This document shows positions 23,535-33,437 of a stretch of 64,000 bases of DNA, piece by piece. Position numbers and translations under genes: made by a program. This stretch comes from Paramacrobiotus metropolitanus. Its lineage: Eukaryota; Tardigrada; Eutardigrada; Parachela; Macrobiotidae. How positions within the stretch are numbered: the stretch's first letter is position 1; every line of letters begins with the position of its first letter. The stretch covers positions 620,001-684,000 of the forward strand of contig NW_026570247.1 in the NCBI RefSeq assembly GCF_019649055.1, given 5' to 3'. Below the pieces are notes generated by a model, which had not been told where the DNA came from, searched no databases, and saw only the letters and a program-made list of their open reading frames with translations.

Positions 23535-24591
23535 ATGACACTGTGGACATTCCTGGTGATATTTACCGTCGTAATTTGTCTGGAAAAAGGTAAAATTAGT
23601 TGCGGCATTAATAAAAATATTATTCTTGCTATTAAATTTACAACATTGTACAACTATTTTATATACACAACACACATGCACTAGCGTGGATAAAAAGTAG
23701 ATAAAATTACGGTATTTTCTGTAGATACACAGCTTCGCTTCCTGTGCTTGATAACTTATTTAAGCTGGATAATAAATCAGTGATAAAAAATGTATTAGGA
23801 TGTACGTATATACAGAGAAAAAGAAATTTTATTCATATCGGCCATTTATTAGCGTTAGATATATTTATAATTCTATATAATTAAAAAAGCCTTTATCTGG
23901 TTTGCCTGATGATTAATATAAATAATTATTTACGCCGAATATTTCCAGTTAATAAATAATTCAGAAATAAATCTACATCCTTATTCTATACAGGTGATTC
24001 GCAGAACGTGCGTATCCAACCAGGCAGCGCCGTTTTCCAAGATACCTCCCGTGGCGGGGGCCTTAGCGACCCCGGCCAAAGCGCCAACCTCCTCACCCGG
24101 CCCAGCGCCCCCTCAACCCCCCTCCGGCCCCGGCCCCGCCCAGCCCCCCGGTGGTGGCGCCCAAAGTGCGGCCGTCCAACGACGCGCCACTGTTCAACCG
24201 GCCGCCGGGCGTCGGCGATGGACCGCCCGTCAACCGGCCGTCGGGATTTGCCCCCTCCGGATCCGGCGACGACATGTCGTCCGTCCATCGACCGTCGGGA
24301 TTCCGTCCCGGCGACCATCTGACGCCGCGGCCGCTGAAATCCGAGACGCCGCTGAAGGACCTGGCCGACGCGGATCTCCCGTCGCCGCCCAAAACCGCGC
24401 CGGTGTTGTTGCGCAACAGTGCGGCGCTGCTGCGCGATCCCTGTCTGCCGGCCAATATCCCCATCACCTACGGGGTGCGGCGCTGCGCCAACGATGGGGA
24501 CTGTCCGCCGGGGTTTTTCTGTCGGGTTAGCGAGTATAAGTGCGGGAGTCACTGGTGCGGATCGTTTTTCAGCGATGCCGGCGGATTCTGA
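23535..24591 (+). CDS. Secreted Pro-rich protein with a Cys-rich C-terminal module (2 exons)
   Basis: Exon 1 is 23535-23589, exon 2 is 23994-24591, joined in phase 1; about 217 residues. Exon 1 encodes a signal peptide (MTLWTFLVIFTVVICLEK). Exon 2 opens as GDSQNVRIQPGSAVFQDTS, continues into a Pro/Arg-rich region, then a NRPSG/HRPSG repeat-like linker, and ends in a compact cysteine module: DPC, RRCANDGDCPPGFFC, YKCGSHWCG (7 cysteines). The module recalls WAP or EB-type small disulfide domains, but I cannot assign it. The first and last parts lie in different frames; one missing base near the C-run at 24143-24149 reconciles them and gives a whole number of codons to the stop. Confidence 0.6.
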
Positions 24592-26386
24592 TCGATTATA
24601 AGGGAGCTTCGGGGCGGGGGTTGTTATTTTGTTGTATGCTGATCGAGATTAACGGTTTACGGGGTGTTATGTGGTTAATTCCAGTTGTCTTGTATCAAGA
24701 TGGGAGGGCAGTTAGTTACTTCTGGTAAGACTGGAGGCGAGCGTTTTATGCTGCCGGTAAAATAACTACGTGTATGAATGTATTATAGTGTGCTTTAAAA
24801 GCTTATAAGCGGACAATCCAGGCATCGTGCCTGGTTAAACCGATAAAGATAATATAATTTTGCTGCAACGGCTATCAAAATTCAAATACCAATCATCTGC
24901 AAACAAACAATGAAACAATCATTCTCCACAGATACACCTCAATCACAAAAGCACACCAGTTAGCCGAAAGGGGAAAGTTATCGAAGCACCGCTGGCTGAT
25001 GCCACGATACAATTTCGCTGCGGCGGCGTTCGAGATTCACGGTCCGTGCAGCGGTGGCACTAAGAAACTTGTGGACAAGGTTGGAAGCTGCCTAATTTCT
25101 GCCGCTGGTCAGAAACGCGCCAAAGAGTTTTTTCGGCAGCGCTTGTCTATACAGAATCACAGACACAGCGTGGGAATGCGATATGCGTAATGGGCACGAT
25201 TCCCGAGCAAGACAGCTAGTATAGAGGAAGTTTTCTTGTTAGTACATTGAAATGATTGAAGTACGTAGTCAAAAATACAAATTTATTGAGCTGCTGTATA
25301 CGTACAATAACGCCACCGTATAATTATACTATATATATATCTATCTGTATAGATATATAAATATACTTTATGTTTTGTAAATTGTGATTGTACCCAAATG
25401 AAACCGTTTTAAACGTATGTATATTGTATAGCCAGCTGAAGCCTTGCATTGCAACTTTAACCGCGGAACCAGGAACTCTTAATCTGGACACCGGAAGCAC
25501 AAGGCGGTTCCATAATGCACTATCGTTACAAGTATGTTCGAATGGATACCTGCTGTACTGCATGTATGTACCGGTACATACGATCGGTAATGTCCATGTT
25601 GTTGTACCAGTACGTACTTGAACAGCATCGATATCGGATTATCGGTACAACGTTACGGTAAGGATAATAATACAGTACAGTACAGTACAGTACTGTACTG
25701 TAATCATTTTATGAATATAAGTATCATTTTGTTACTAAGTCCTAATAAAGTGACGTATTATAAGTACCGGGTACATCCAGAAAATTAGCGAGATCGTGTG
25801 CATGCTGGCGTATTAATTACGGGAAGCACACGTACATGTAGTTAATCCCTTTAGTTAGGCCATTAATTTCCCTTAGCAACGAAACGCTACCAAAAGTCGT
25901 GGGCGATAATTTTAACGAAGCATCATGATGCCTGATTTCTCATAAAAAAAATATATGAATAACAATTTGAATTATGCCAAATGCAAGCAACGATCGATCG
26001 AGCGCACTAAAACAGAAAATTACATATATTACTAATTTCAATTAATCAACCAAAATATTAACATTATTTTACAAACAGAGTACATGCCTATTTCTGTCGT
26101 AGTACATGCGTATTTCTTTAAGTGCAGTTTTTAAAACACATCTTAATAGAAATCGTTACAGTAATAAGGAAACAATAATACTAGTTAACTGGCATGTGGC
26201 TTGTCTCGGGCTCCTGACAAGCCCGAGCCAAGGTGATATTTTATTGGTATTTTCTGCGGAGTGCTGTCAGAGATTCCTTCAGTATGAAAATTAATATTCC
26301 CACTGCCGCATATGAGTCCTACTTCGTAATAAAATCCAGCTATCTTCAGGTTTGCACGGTTATTGTGTGCCTCATAGCACGGTGCA
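24592..26386. other. Intergenic region
   Basis: No coding region I can support. Includes a CAGTA-type simple palindromic repeat near 25673-25700 and AT-rich stretches. Confidence 0.5.
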
Positions 26387-28444
26387 ATGCGGGTGCTCTC
26401 CGATGAGATGGCGCACTATCTGCGCAACATGGAAGTACGTAGAAGCCAAAAGTCAAAACTATGATCCCCATTATTATGCGCTTCATTGCCCTACATAAGT
26501 CGTACAGATATAAGTCGTACGTCGTACCTATATAAGTCATTGCCCTATATAAGTCCGTATAATGCTGGGCGAGTGTCTGTTAATCGTCTGGTTGTGACAC
26601 TTGCAGAACCAACCGGCGGCCGTTGAGATCCTGGCCGAGCTCCTGGACTTCCCGGACATCCGTCTGGACCCTGCCGCTCCCCCAAGGCCTCCTCCAGGTA
26701 CCCCATAAATAAATCAATCAACAGCCTAATCTTAACTAAGCGACGCCAGTTAGCTCAGACGTTTGACGTTAAAATCGATCTACCACAAGTTTCTTATTCC
26801 AGGAGACCGCCATGTCTCCGTCCAGCACCGCCTCCACCTCCACGCCCTCCTTATCCGCCTCCTGGACCTCCTGGACTACCTCCTGGAGCGCGGCTGCCTG
26901 TGCCGCGACGCCTGCCGTCTCTTAGTCCCCGGCGCTCGCATCTTCCGCGCCCTGGCGTTGAGCATTCACATGTACACACTGAGTACTTCCTGTGACCTTT
27001 AAATACCCGCTCCATTGCGATTTCTACACATATTTACGACGAACCTTACCTTCGACAGAAATGGAACACGATCGACTCATCCGCATCGCGTGCCTGGAGA
27101 TGCATCTGGCAAAACTCAGTAAAGGTCTCCACGTTAGTGACTTCGCGCAACGCGCCTTCGTCGAGTACTTCGCCACGTTCGAGTTTGACCGCTTCGCCAC
27201 CCTTCATGATCATATCTTTCAAGCGAATTGGCAACGTGATACGGTGGTTGTTAGTCCGGATTCGTTGAACGTCGCACAGCCGTTGCATCCCGAATTTGAC
27301 CGGTTGATGTCGGTGGATAAAATGGAGGATAACCTGGCGCATTATCACGCAGCGTGCGGGGCATTAGCGCTGCAGCGCCAACTGCGCGGGGAGCTGTTAG
27401 ATGAGGAGTTGGAGGAAGGGTGGCGAAAGGTCATCCGCGAGGATACGTCCTTGTTGAATTTGTCGCAGGATGTGGAATTAAGTGCGCTACAAGGAAATGC
27501 CGTTGTGCCGGTTGTAGTGGCGAAGAAAGGCGAGAAAGCCGGGAAGAAAGACAAGAAAACGGCTCCGGTACTGTATTGAAATGACTATCGGGTATCTAAA
27601 TAAATTTCGGGAAATTTTTACATAGTTATTAAAATAAATATTAACTTATTGACCTTTCAACAATCTTCCAATGGTCAAATTACTAAATACTAAAAAGAAA
27701 GAAACTGAAAAAATTAAATAGCTAAATATTAATAATTATTAACTTACCACAACAAAACCAAACGAAATAATTAAAATAAACCAATAAAATAAATTCAAAC
27801 AATAAAGAACTAAAATATCCAAGCAAAATATTTTGGTTGAATTACTGGTAATAAATTTTTTTTAAATAGTTTCAAAGCAGTTTAATTCTCAATATTCTTT
27901 GAGTTAATTCTTCTAGTAATTTTTGTTGTGATACTAACTATTTTCCAAGTACATATTATTCCGTCGCTCGAAAAGCGAATATGCGTTTTGCCAAAAATTT
28001 CGTTGGTTGTTTTTGATATTTCCTTAAAGGAACGGCATCAATTTCAACGCGATCTTCCAAGTACAAGTTTTAATATATTTTGGTGACATAAATCGCAGAA
28101 TTTGTATTTGACAGGACACGCCCATAACTGTCCCCCCGTTCCGTCAGTTAATCGTTCCGCTAGTCCGCAATGAAACCCACAGCCACGCCCTCTCTTTACT
28201 ACAGTCCACCGGCGCTTTCAGCAGTCGCATGAATTTCCTCAACGGTGTGTTGCGCGAAGACTGCACCCTAGCGGCGCTACAGCACCAGCCCAACCCCCTG
28301 CAGGCGGCGGTCCAGGCGGCGGAGGAGGCCGAACGGGAGCGGCTGCGCGCCATCCAGCCAATGCCGGTGTATGCGTCGCTGCTGGCGGCGGCGGCGGAAC
28401 CGGCGTCGAAAGCGGATGTTAAAGAAAAATCCAAGAATAAATAA
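26387..28444 (+). CDS. Unrecognised helical protein (5 exons)
   Basis: Exons are 26387-26434, 26607-26697, 26803-26982, 27059-27567 and 28115-28444, with matching phases 0,1,1,0; 385 residues. No signal peptide. The first two thirds are rich in amphipathic helices (AVEILAELLDF, HALLIRLLDLLDYLLERG, HDRLIRIACLEMHLAKL). A Lys/Gly-rich hinge (KKGEKAGKKDKK) precedes the last exon, which ends in an Ala/Glu-rich helix and KSKNK. If the last intron is retained, a stop at 27577-27579 gives a 279-residue alternative. I do not recognise the family. The stop lies 10 bp from the stop of the convergent RIIa gene. The start codon is the first ATG in an open exon; upstream exons cannot be excluded. Confidence 0.6.
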
Positions 28445-28454
28445 GAACTTTTTA

Positions 28455-29701
28455 CTAATTAACGGGCGGCGCTAGCGACTGATGCTGCGACACAGAGGAA
28501 CGCCGGCCGGCGCCTTTGGGCGGCTGATGTTGCATACGCTGCCATTTGCGCTGGTCATCGCGGCGGATTTCCCGCACTTCTACACGATCCCGCACGCCTG
28601 TAAATTTAAAAAAGATATAAATAATCTGAAAAACAAACGTAAATAAAATAATATTGAAAATAACAGAAGATACATAAAATTTATTGATGATAAATTAGCG
28701 AATTAAATAATAATTAATTAAGTGGTTCTGAAATTATAAAGTACATTAGGAAACTGCGTAAATCATTATTTGGAACATCCACCTTACATATTATAATGCA
28801 ACGTTACATACATGCTACATACGTATATGTAATTTGAAGAATAAAATTAATAAGAAATATACCGCGAGTGGCTGCATTCATCGTGGTGACGGCTTCCTTA
28901 GCCACTTCCTCGAAGGCCGTGGTGCTGGGACAGACCAGATCGTGCAGGGACGTCTGTTCGATGTAGAATTTGGGCCGCTTGTTGGGTGCACTCAGATTAT
29001 CCTTCGCCAGGAAATTCTTATCCAACAAACCTACAGCAAACACAAAGGTCATTCGTAAAGGTCACGCAGAAGATTTCACAACTTGCCGCACAACACTTTA
29101 GGATTAAGAGCTTTAAAGGCCATCTTAAAGTGGCACGAAATGGCAGAAATTACTAACCTATAGCTAAAAGGTCACCTTAAGATAGTAGTGGATAATGAGA
29201 CATTTTAACGGTAAAGGTCACTTTAATATTTTTTTGTTGTTATGGATTAATGGCAGAGTCAAAGACAGAATTTGCTAATAAAAAAATTAGGTCGAAACGG
29301 TCAAACAGCAAAGAAAAATGTATACCTTTCTGGCGCTCGTCGAGTTTGACGGCGAGATAGTCCTGGACGAAGACATAAGGATCCGGCGGCCTAGCAGCAA
29401 AGAGCTCGTGGCTGAGATGCTGCAGGAGCGCCTGGAAGCCCGGCGGGACGTGGAAGAGGCTGGCCGGGCGCTGGTGGGGATCGCGGACGGCGCAGACGGC
29501 GGCCGAGAGCGCGGAGGGAGACCTGGAGGTAGTTGCGGATGCGCGCGCTGCCATGCCCGTCGAGGAAGACCCCCGCGCCCCCGGTGGTTGCAGGTTCGGC
29601 GGTAATAGGATCGCTGCGCCACTGGCACTGGCTCCCAGTGCCACGGATGCAGGTTGGCTCGTCTGCGAGACGCGACTCCCGCTCGGCCGAGGGGCGCTCA
29701 T
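28455..29701 (-). CDS. RIIa (PKA-RII-like dimerisation/docking) domain protein (3 exons)
   Basis: Exons are 29701-29326, 29030-28863 and 28597-28455, phases 1 and 1; 228 residues. After an Ala/Ser-rich N-terminus, residues about 86-123 read PPGFQALLQHLSHELF, then PPDPYVFVQDYLAVKL and DERQ. This matches the RIIa pattern (PxGFxxLLxxLxxEhLxxxPxD..xFhxxYhxxhhxxR) found in PKA regulatory subunits and in sperm or ciliary proteins such as ropporin, CABYR and SP17. Such domains dimerise and bind amphipathic helices of anchoring proteins. The rest (KRPKFYIEQTSLHDLV, a charged VRDRVEVREIRRDDQRKW segment) has no cyclic-nucleotide domain, so it is not a PKA subunit. A role in the axoneme or fibrous sheath is likely but inferred. 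Intron 1 carries four AAAGGTCA octamers. Confidence 0.7.
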
Positions 29702-31242
29702 GTTCCGCACAGTTCTGCAACATCGGAAAGCGAATTATAACGGCGCGGATCAGGAACCTAGGATCTTTTCAGTACGACCCAGAGAAGGTTCGCCAACTGA
29801 AATCTGATCGACAATTTTACAGGAACGCGATGAAGACCGAAAGGTCACCTTGACAACTGATACACAAATCCTGCGATTCGCCTTGGATGTGGCCGTATTG
29901 CGCTCGTTTCGCTCGGCAGAGTTGATTTCTTGCACTAAACTGGAAATTTTCAAAAGGAGCTAACGGTCACCATAATAACTTCTAAAAATACAGCGTTTCG
30001 ACTGGGTTTTTTCTGTTTGGCGCTCGCTTCGCTCGGTGGAGCCAGTGCTGTACGTCCATTTCGAAATTCTCGATAAGAAGGTAAAGGTCACACTTTTCAC
30101 ATTGGATTACGAATTTTTGCGTTCGTTTCGCTCGATAGAGCAATTGTTTTCGTCCGTGTCTTAAGCAGAGCTAAAGGTTACGCGTTTCGCGTTGGATTTT
30201 GCATTGCTGCGCTTACATGTTTTTCGTCGGTTTCGAAACCGAGCTAAAGGTCACCGTAAAAGCTTCCCGAGTTCACGAAATTTTGTCTTGGATTTTGCGG
30301 TATTTTAGCAATTGCTTCGCTCGGCGGAAAAGGATAAAATGAGTAGGCAGTTGGTTTTGCCGATTTGTCGCATCGTTACCGGTGTGAAAGCGGCTGCAAC
30401 AGTCACGCACAACTGGACAATTCCGTTCCACCTGAACGGTCCGCATTGGCCTTGTTTAGCGGCTCGTGCGTGCGTGAATGTATATACTGGCGCTGCTGCT
30501 GACAAGGCCACGCATTCCACTGGTCAGTGCCGGCAAAAAGCCCCCTGCGCGGCGCTGAATGCGCGTTAGTCTTCTTGTTTACCGGCTGTGGCGTGCTGCT
30601 GGCAGGTCGGTTATACGGGCGACATGCAAAATGACTGTACAGTATGGACAGCTGACACTGCAGAGCACAACGCAGTGCCAGTGCGTGCGATGCTTAATTA
30701 CACACCGGTCTCATTATGGCTTGATGATGATGTGATCGATTTCTGCGGTCTGATTTCCTGCTATGCGGAAATTGTTAACAGCGGAAAATGGTGCCGGCCT
30801 TCTGGAAATATCGCAGGTAATGCCCCTCACCCGCTGCAAATACAGCTTTCCATTTTTCGAAAAATCATAAGTCTTTTTAATTAATTTTCGAATTTTTTAA
30901 AAATTTATTTGCTGTATAAATTACTGTAGCCATACATTATTAGCATATTTATTTTGTATCGAATTTTTGGTTCATCGGGTCTGCATCTAATTTTCTTTAG
31001 TTGTGATTTTATGTTAGCCAGCAATTCCTGATTTTCTGCAGTTTAACATTCACTAGGAAGGATTAAACTGGAATTTATTAATTAAATAATTAATTATGAC
31101 TCGTAAGTCAGTTTTCTGTAATTACACTTTCTTATTTCAGCTAGATTTAATTAAATCCCGTTCAATTGGATTAATTTTATTTCGATATTTATTTATTTCG
31201 ATTTATTTCTAATATAAGTTTTTTTTAATGTAGAAAGCCTCC
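29702..31242. other. Intergenic region between divergent genes
   Basis: The proximal 600 bp is the boxed repeat array described separately. From about 30340 to 31200 the DNA becomes AT-rich, with no supported gene. Confidence 0.5.
29840..30335. repeat. Degenerate tandem array with AAAGGTCAC and TTCGCTCGG boxes, upstream of the RIIa gene
   Basis: Two boxes alternate about every 75-125 bp. Box 1 is AAAGGTCAC-like at 29840, 29964 (ACGGTCACC), 30083, 30173 (AAAGGTTAC) and 30246. Box 2 is GCGCTCGTTTCGCTCGGC-like near 29897, 30021, 30120 and 30307. TTGGATT blocks recur between them. It lies 140 bp and more upstream of the RIIa start codon, in promoter position. Confidence 0.6.
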
Positions 31243-33240
31243 ATGGTGGCGCTAACGATCGCGGCCTTCTGCACCAGCCACCTGCTGGTCCGCAGCCAGG
31301 GTCCCGACGACGATGGCGGCCCGGACGGTCCCTATCCCGACGGCCCCGGCGGTGGGCCCATAGCCATGCCCTTTAACGAGTTTATCGGAGCGGTTCTGCC
31401 CGCCGACGACGGCAACCCGCCCTACGACGCTATGGATATGACGGCCGCCGGGTCCATGTCACCACCGGGATATAATAACGGCTACGACAGCAAGGTCTTC
31501 GGAAAATTCCCCAACCGGCTAAACATTTATGGATTATACGATTACCGGCAACCGGGATTTTATAATCGGCCTTATGCGGGACTATACGCCAAGTATGGAA
31601 TGTACAGAAAAAAATGTAAAAAAAAAAGATTGTAAAAAAATTTATATATTTAAAGGAAAAAAATTTAGTATATAATTTTATATTAGAAAATAAATTTTTT
31701 AACTATTAAATACTGAGGTAAGCTAAGTGTAGTGAACGCATTGCCTACTACGCGTTAACAAAGGATATTACTGAACAAAGGATATTACTGTCCTTGATCA
31801 AAACTGGTTTCCACGTACCAGTTATTAAGAAGTAGAATTATCAGAAACTTAGCACCGATGACCGCTCTCCGGTTATTGGTGGTGCTACTAACTATTTTGT
31901 TTCAGGTAAAACGAACCGATCAGCTATAATTACATGTATAATGCTGTTTCCTGATTAAAGCAAGTTTACTGAAGCTACGAACAGCGCCTAATCATACAAT
32001 GTAAAAATATACACACAAACCAGGCTTCAAAATAAATGCACAAGAATTATTTTTCAAGGAATTAACTGTAGACCACAAGAGCATCTGAGGCGAAGCCGAA
32101 GATGACTCTTGTAATTTTATATTAGAAAATAAATTTTTTAACTATTAAATACTGAGGTAAGCTAAGTGTAGTGAACGCATTGCCTACTACGCGTTAATTT
32201 GTGTTTTTATGTCAAACTGGGTTAATTAATTACTGTGAATTATGTTTATGAATTGTGAGATTATTGATACGAGCTTCTTAATAGGACGAATAATTATCCG
32301 CCGCGACCGATGAACTACAGACCGGCCAGTTATCGCCAACCCGATCGCCAATATCCGGGCAGGCCTTATGGAAAGCCCGGGGGAAATTATCCCATGCAGT
32401 TACGTGCCGCACGATTTATTACCAAGCACTGCTTTAATAATATTGCACGTGCAAGTATTTCCGGGCGGTTGTATCGCTTAAACGCTATTTTAAGCAAATT
32501 AATTAATTCGACGAAAAATGAGAGAGCATTTTAGTTTAAAATAAATCGGTGTCCACGCTGCCACACAGGCACTGATATCCATTTATAAGCGGCTTTAAAT
32601 TAAGTAGGGATAATCCAATCAAAAAATTTATTTATAAAAATAATGCTGCATTTATTTTATTGTTCTGCCGTTGCGGTTTTCAGTTGAAGCCTTAACAACT
32701 TGAAAGAATTTAATTACTTTTTCTTGAAGTACTTATTTATATTGATAATTTGTATAAATTCAGTATTCGGTATTTTCCTGTTTTTCTATTTAATCTTCGT
32801 CTTATTTCGATCCTGTTTTATATCTTGTTTCGCGGTTCGTCGTCTGTCTTCATTAGATGAAATTTTATTGATAAATACTTCCATAACAATTTTACTAATT
32901 TTTTTTATTTTTCTACAGAAAAAGTCTGCCGATAACATTCGACCGAAGCGACGGCCCGCGCAACAATTACCCGAATTACCGGCCGCCGGCGCCGCGCTAC
33001 ACCCGCAACGACGAATATCACCGACCACCGCCGCCGCCCGCGTACGGTCCGGCGCTGCGGCAGCCCAAAGACTACGACACCCGCCCGGCATACGGTGGCT
33101 CCGCCTACTCCCCGGATTTCTACCGGCTGGCCGAAGAGCCGCCCGCCTCCGGGCCGCCGCCCGGCTACCTGCACATGCTGGAGCAGCGGCGGCGCACGCA
33201 TAATCTCCTGCTTCTCTATTTGCTCACGCACCACCGATAA
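31243..33240 (+). CDS. Secreted Tyr/Pro/Gly-rich protein (3 exons)
   Basis: Proposed exons are 31243-31592, 32285-32398 and 32919-33240, both introns in phase 2; 261 residues. The start has a signal-like segment (MVALTIAAFCTSHLLVRSQG). The mature chain is acidic and Gly/Pro/Asp-rich at first (PDDDGGPDGPYPDGPGGGP), then Tyr/Pro/Arg-rich (YNRPYAGLYAK, NYRPASYRQPDRQYPGRPY, NNYPNYRPPAPRY), and ends in a basic and Leu-rich tail (LLLLYLLTHHR). Both donors are weak (GTATGG and GTTACG); the model rests on phase agreement and on continuous composition. If intron 1 is retained the first exon alone ends at 31635. Composition resembles cuticle, eggshell or adhesive proteins; no family is assigned. A separate open stretch at 31858-31905 (MTALRLLVVLLTILFQ) inside intron 1 could be an alternative signal-peptide exon but its phase does not fit. 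Confidence 0.5.
31673..31758. repeat. 86-bp perfect direct repeat, copy 1
   Basis: Identical over 86 bases to 32112-32197. It starts TAATTTTATATTAGAAAATA and ends TGCCTACTACGCGTTAA. It lies just past the stop of the exon-1-only reading frame and contains an AATAAA. Confidence 0.9.
32112..32197. repeat. 86-bp perfect direct repeat, copy 2
   Basis: Second identical copy, 439 bp downstream of the first and about 87 bp before the exon 2 acceptor of the Tyr/Pro-rich gene. Flanks differ, so the duplication boundaries are sharp. Confidence 0.9.
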
Positions 33241-33437
33241 AATAATAATAAAAATCGTGCAAAAAAGCGCAAGCGGTGCACATAGAAATTCAACGCCGGT
33301 TTTGACCGGAAGTGTTTGCGGTGTCATCACAAATTGAATAAAAATGTAAAAAGAGCGAAAGCATGCGAGGATCGTCGGTTAGCGGCGCGAATCGGCCGAT
33401 GAGGACGACGTGGTGGACCAGCCGCGGGCGCGCCGTT

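Noticed and set aside
24999-25190. Plus-strand 63-codon open frame
   Set aside because: No recognisable motif, no splice support, AT-rich flanks; indistinguishable from chance.
31858-31905. Signal-peptide-like mini exon (MTALRLLVVLLTILFQ) with a donor
   Set aside because: Its phase does not fit the next exon (32285), whereas the exon at 31243-31592 does. It could still be an alternative first exon.
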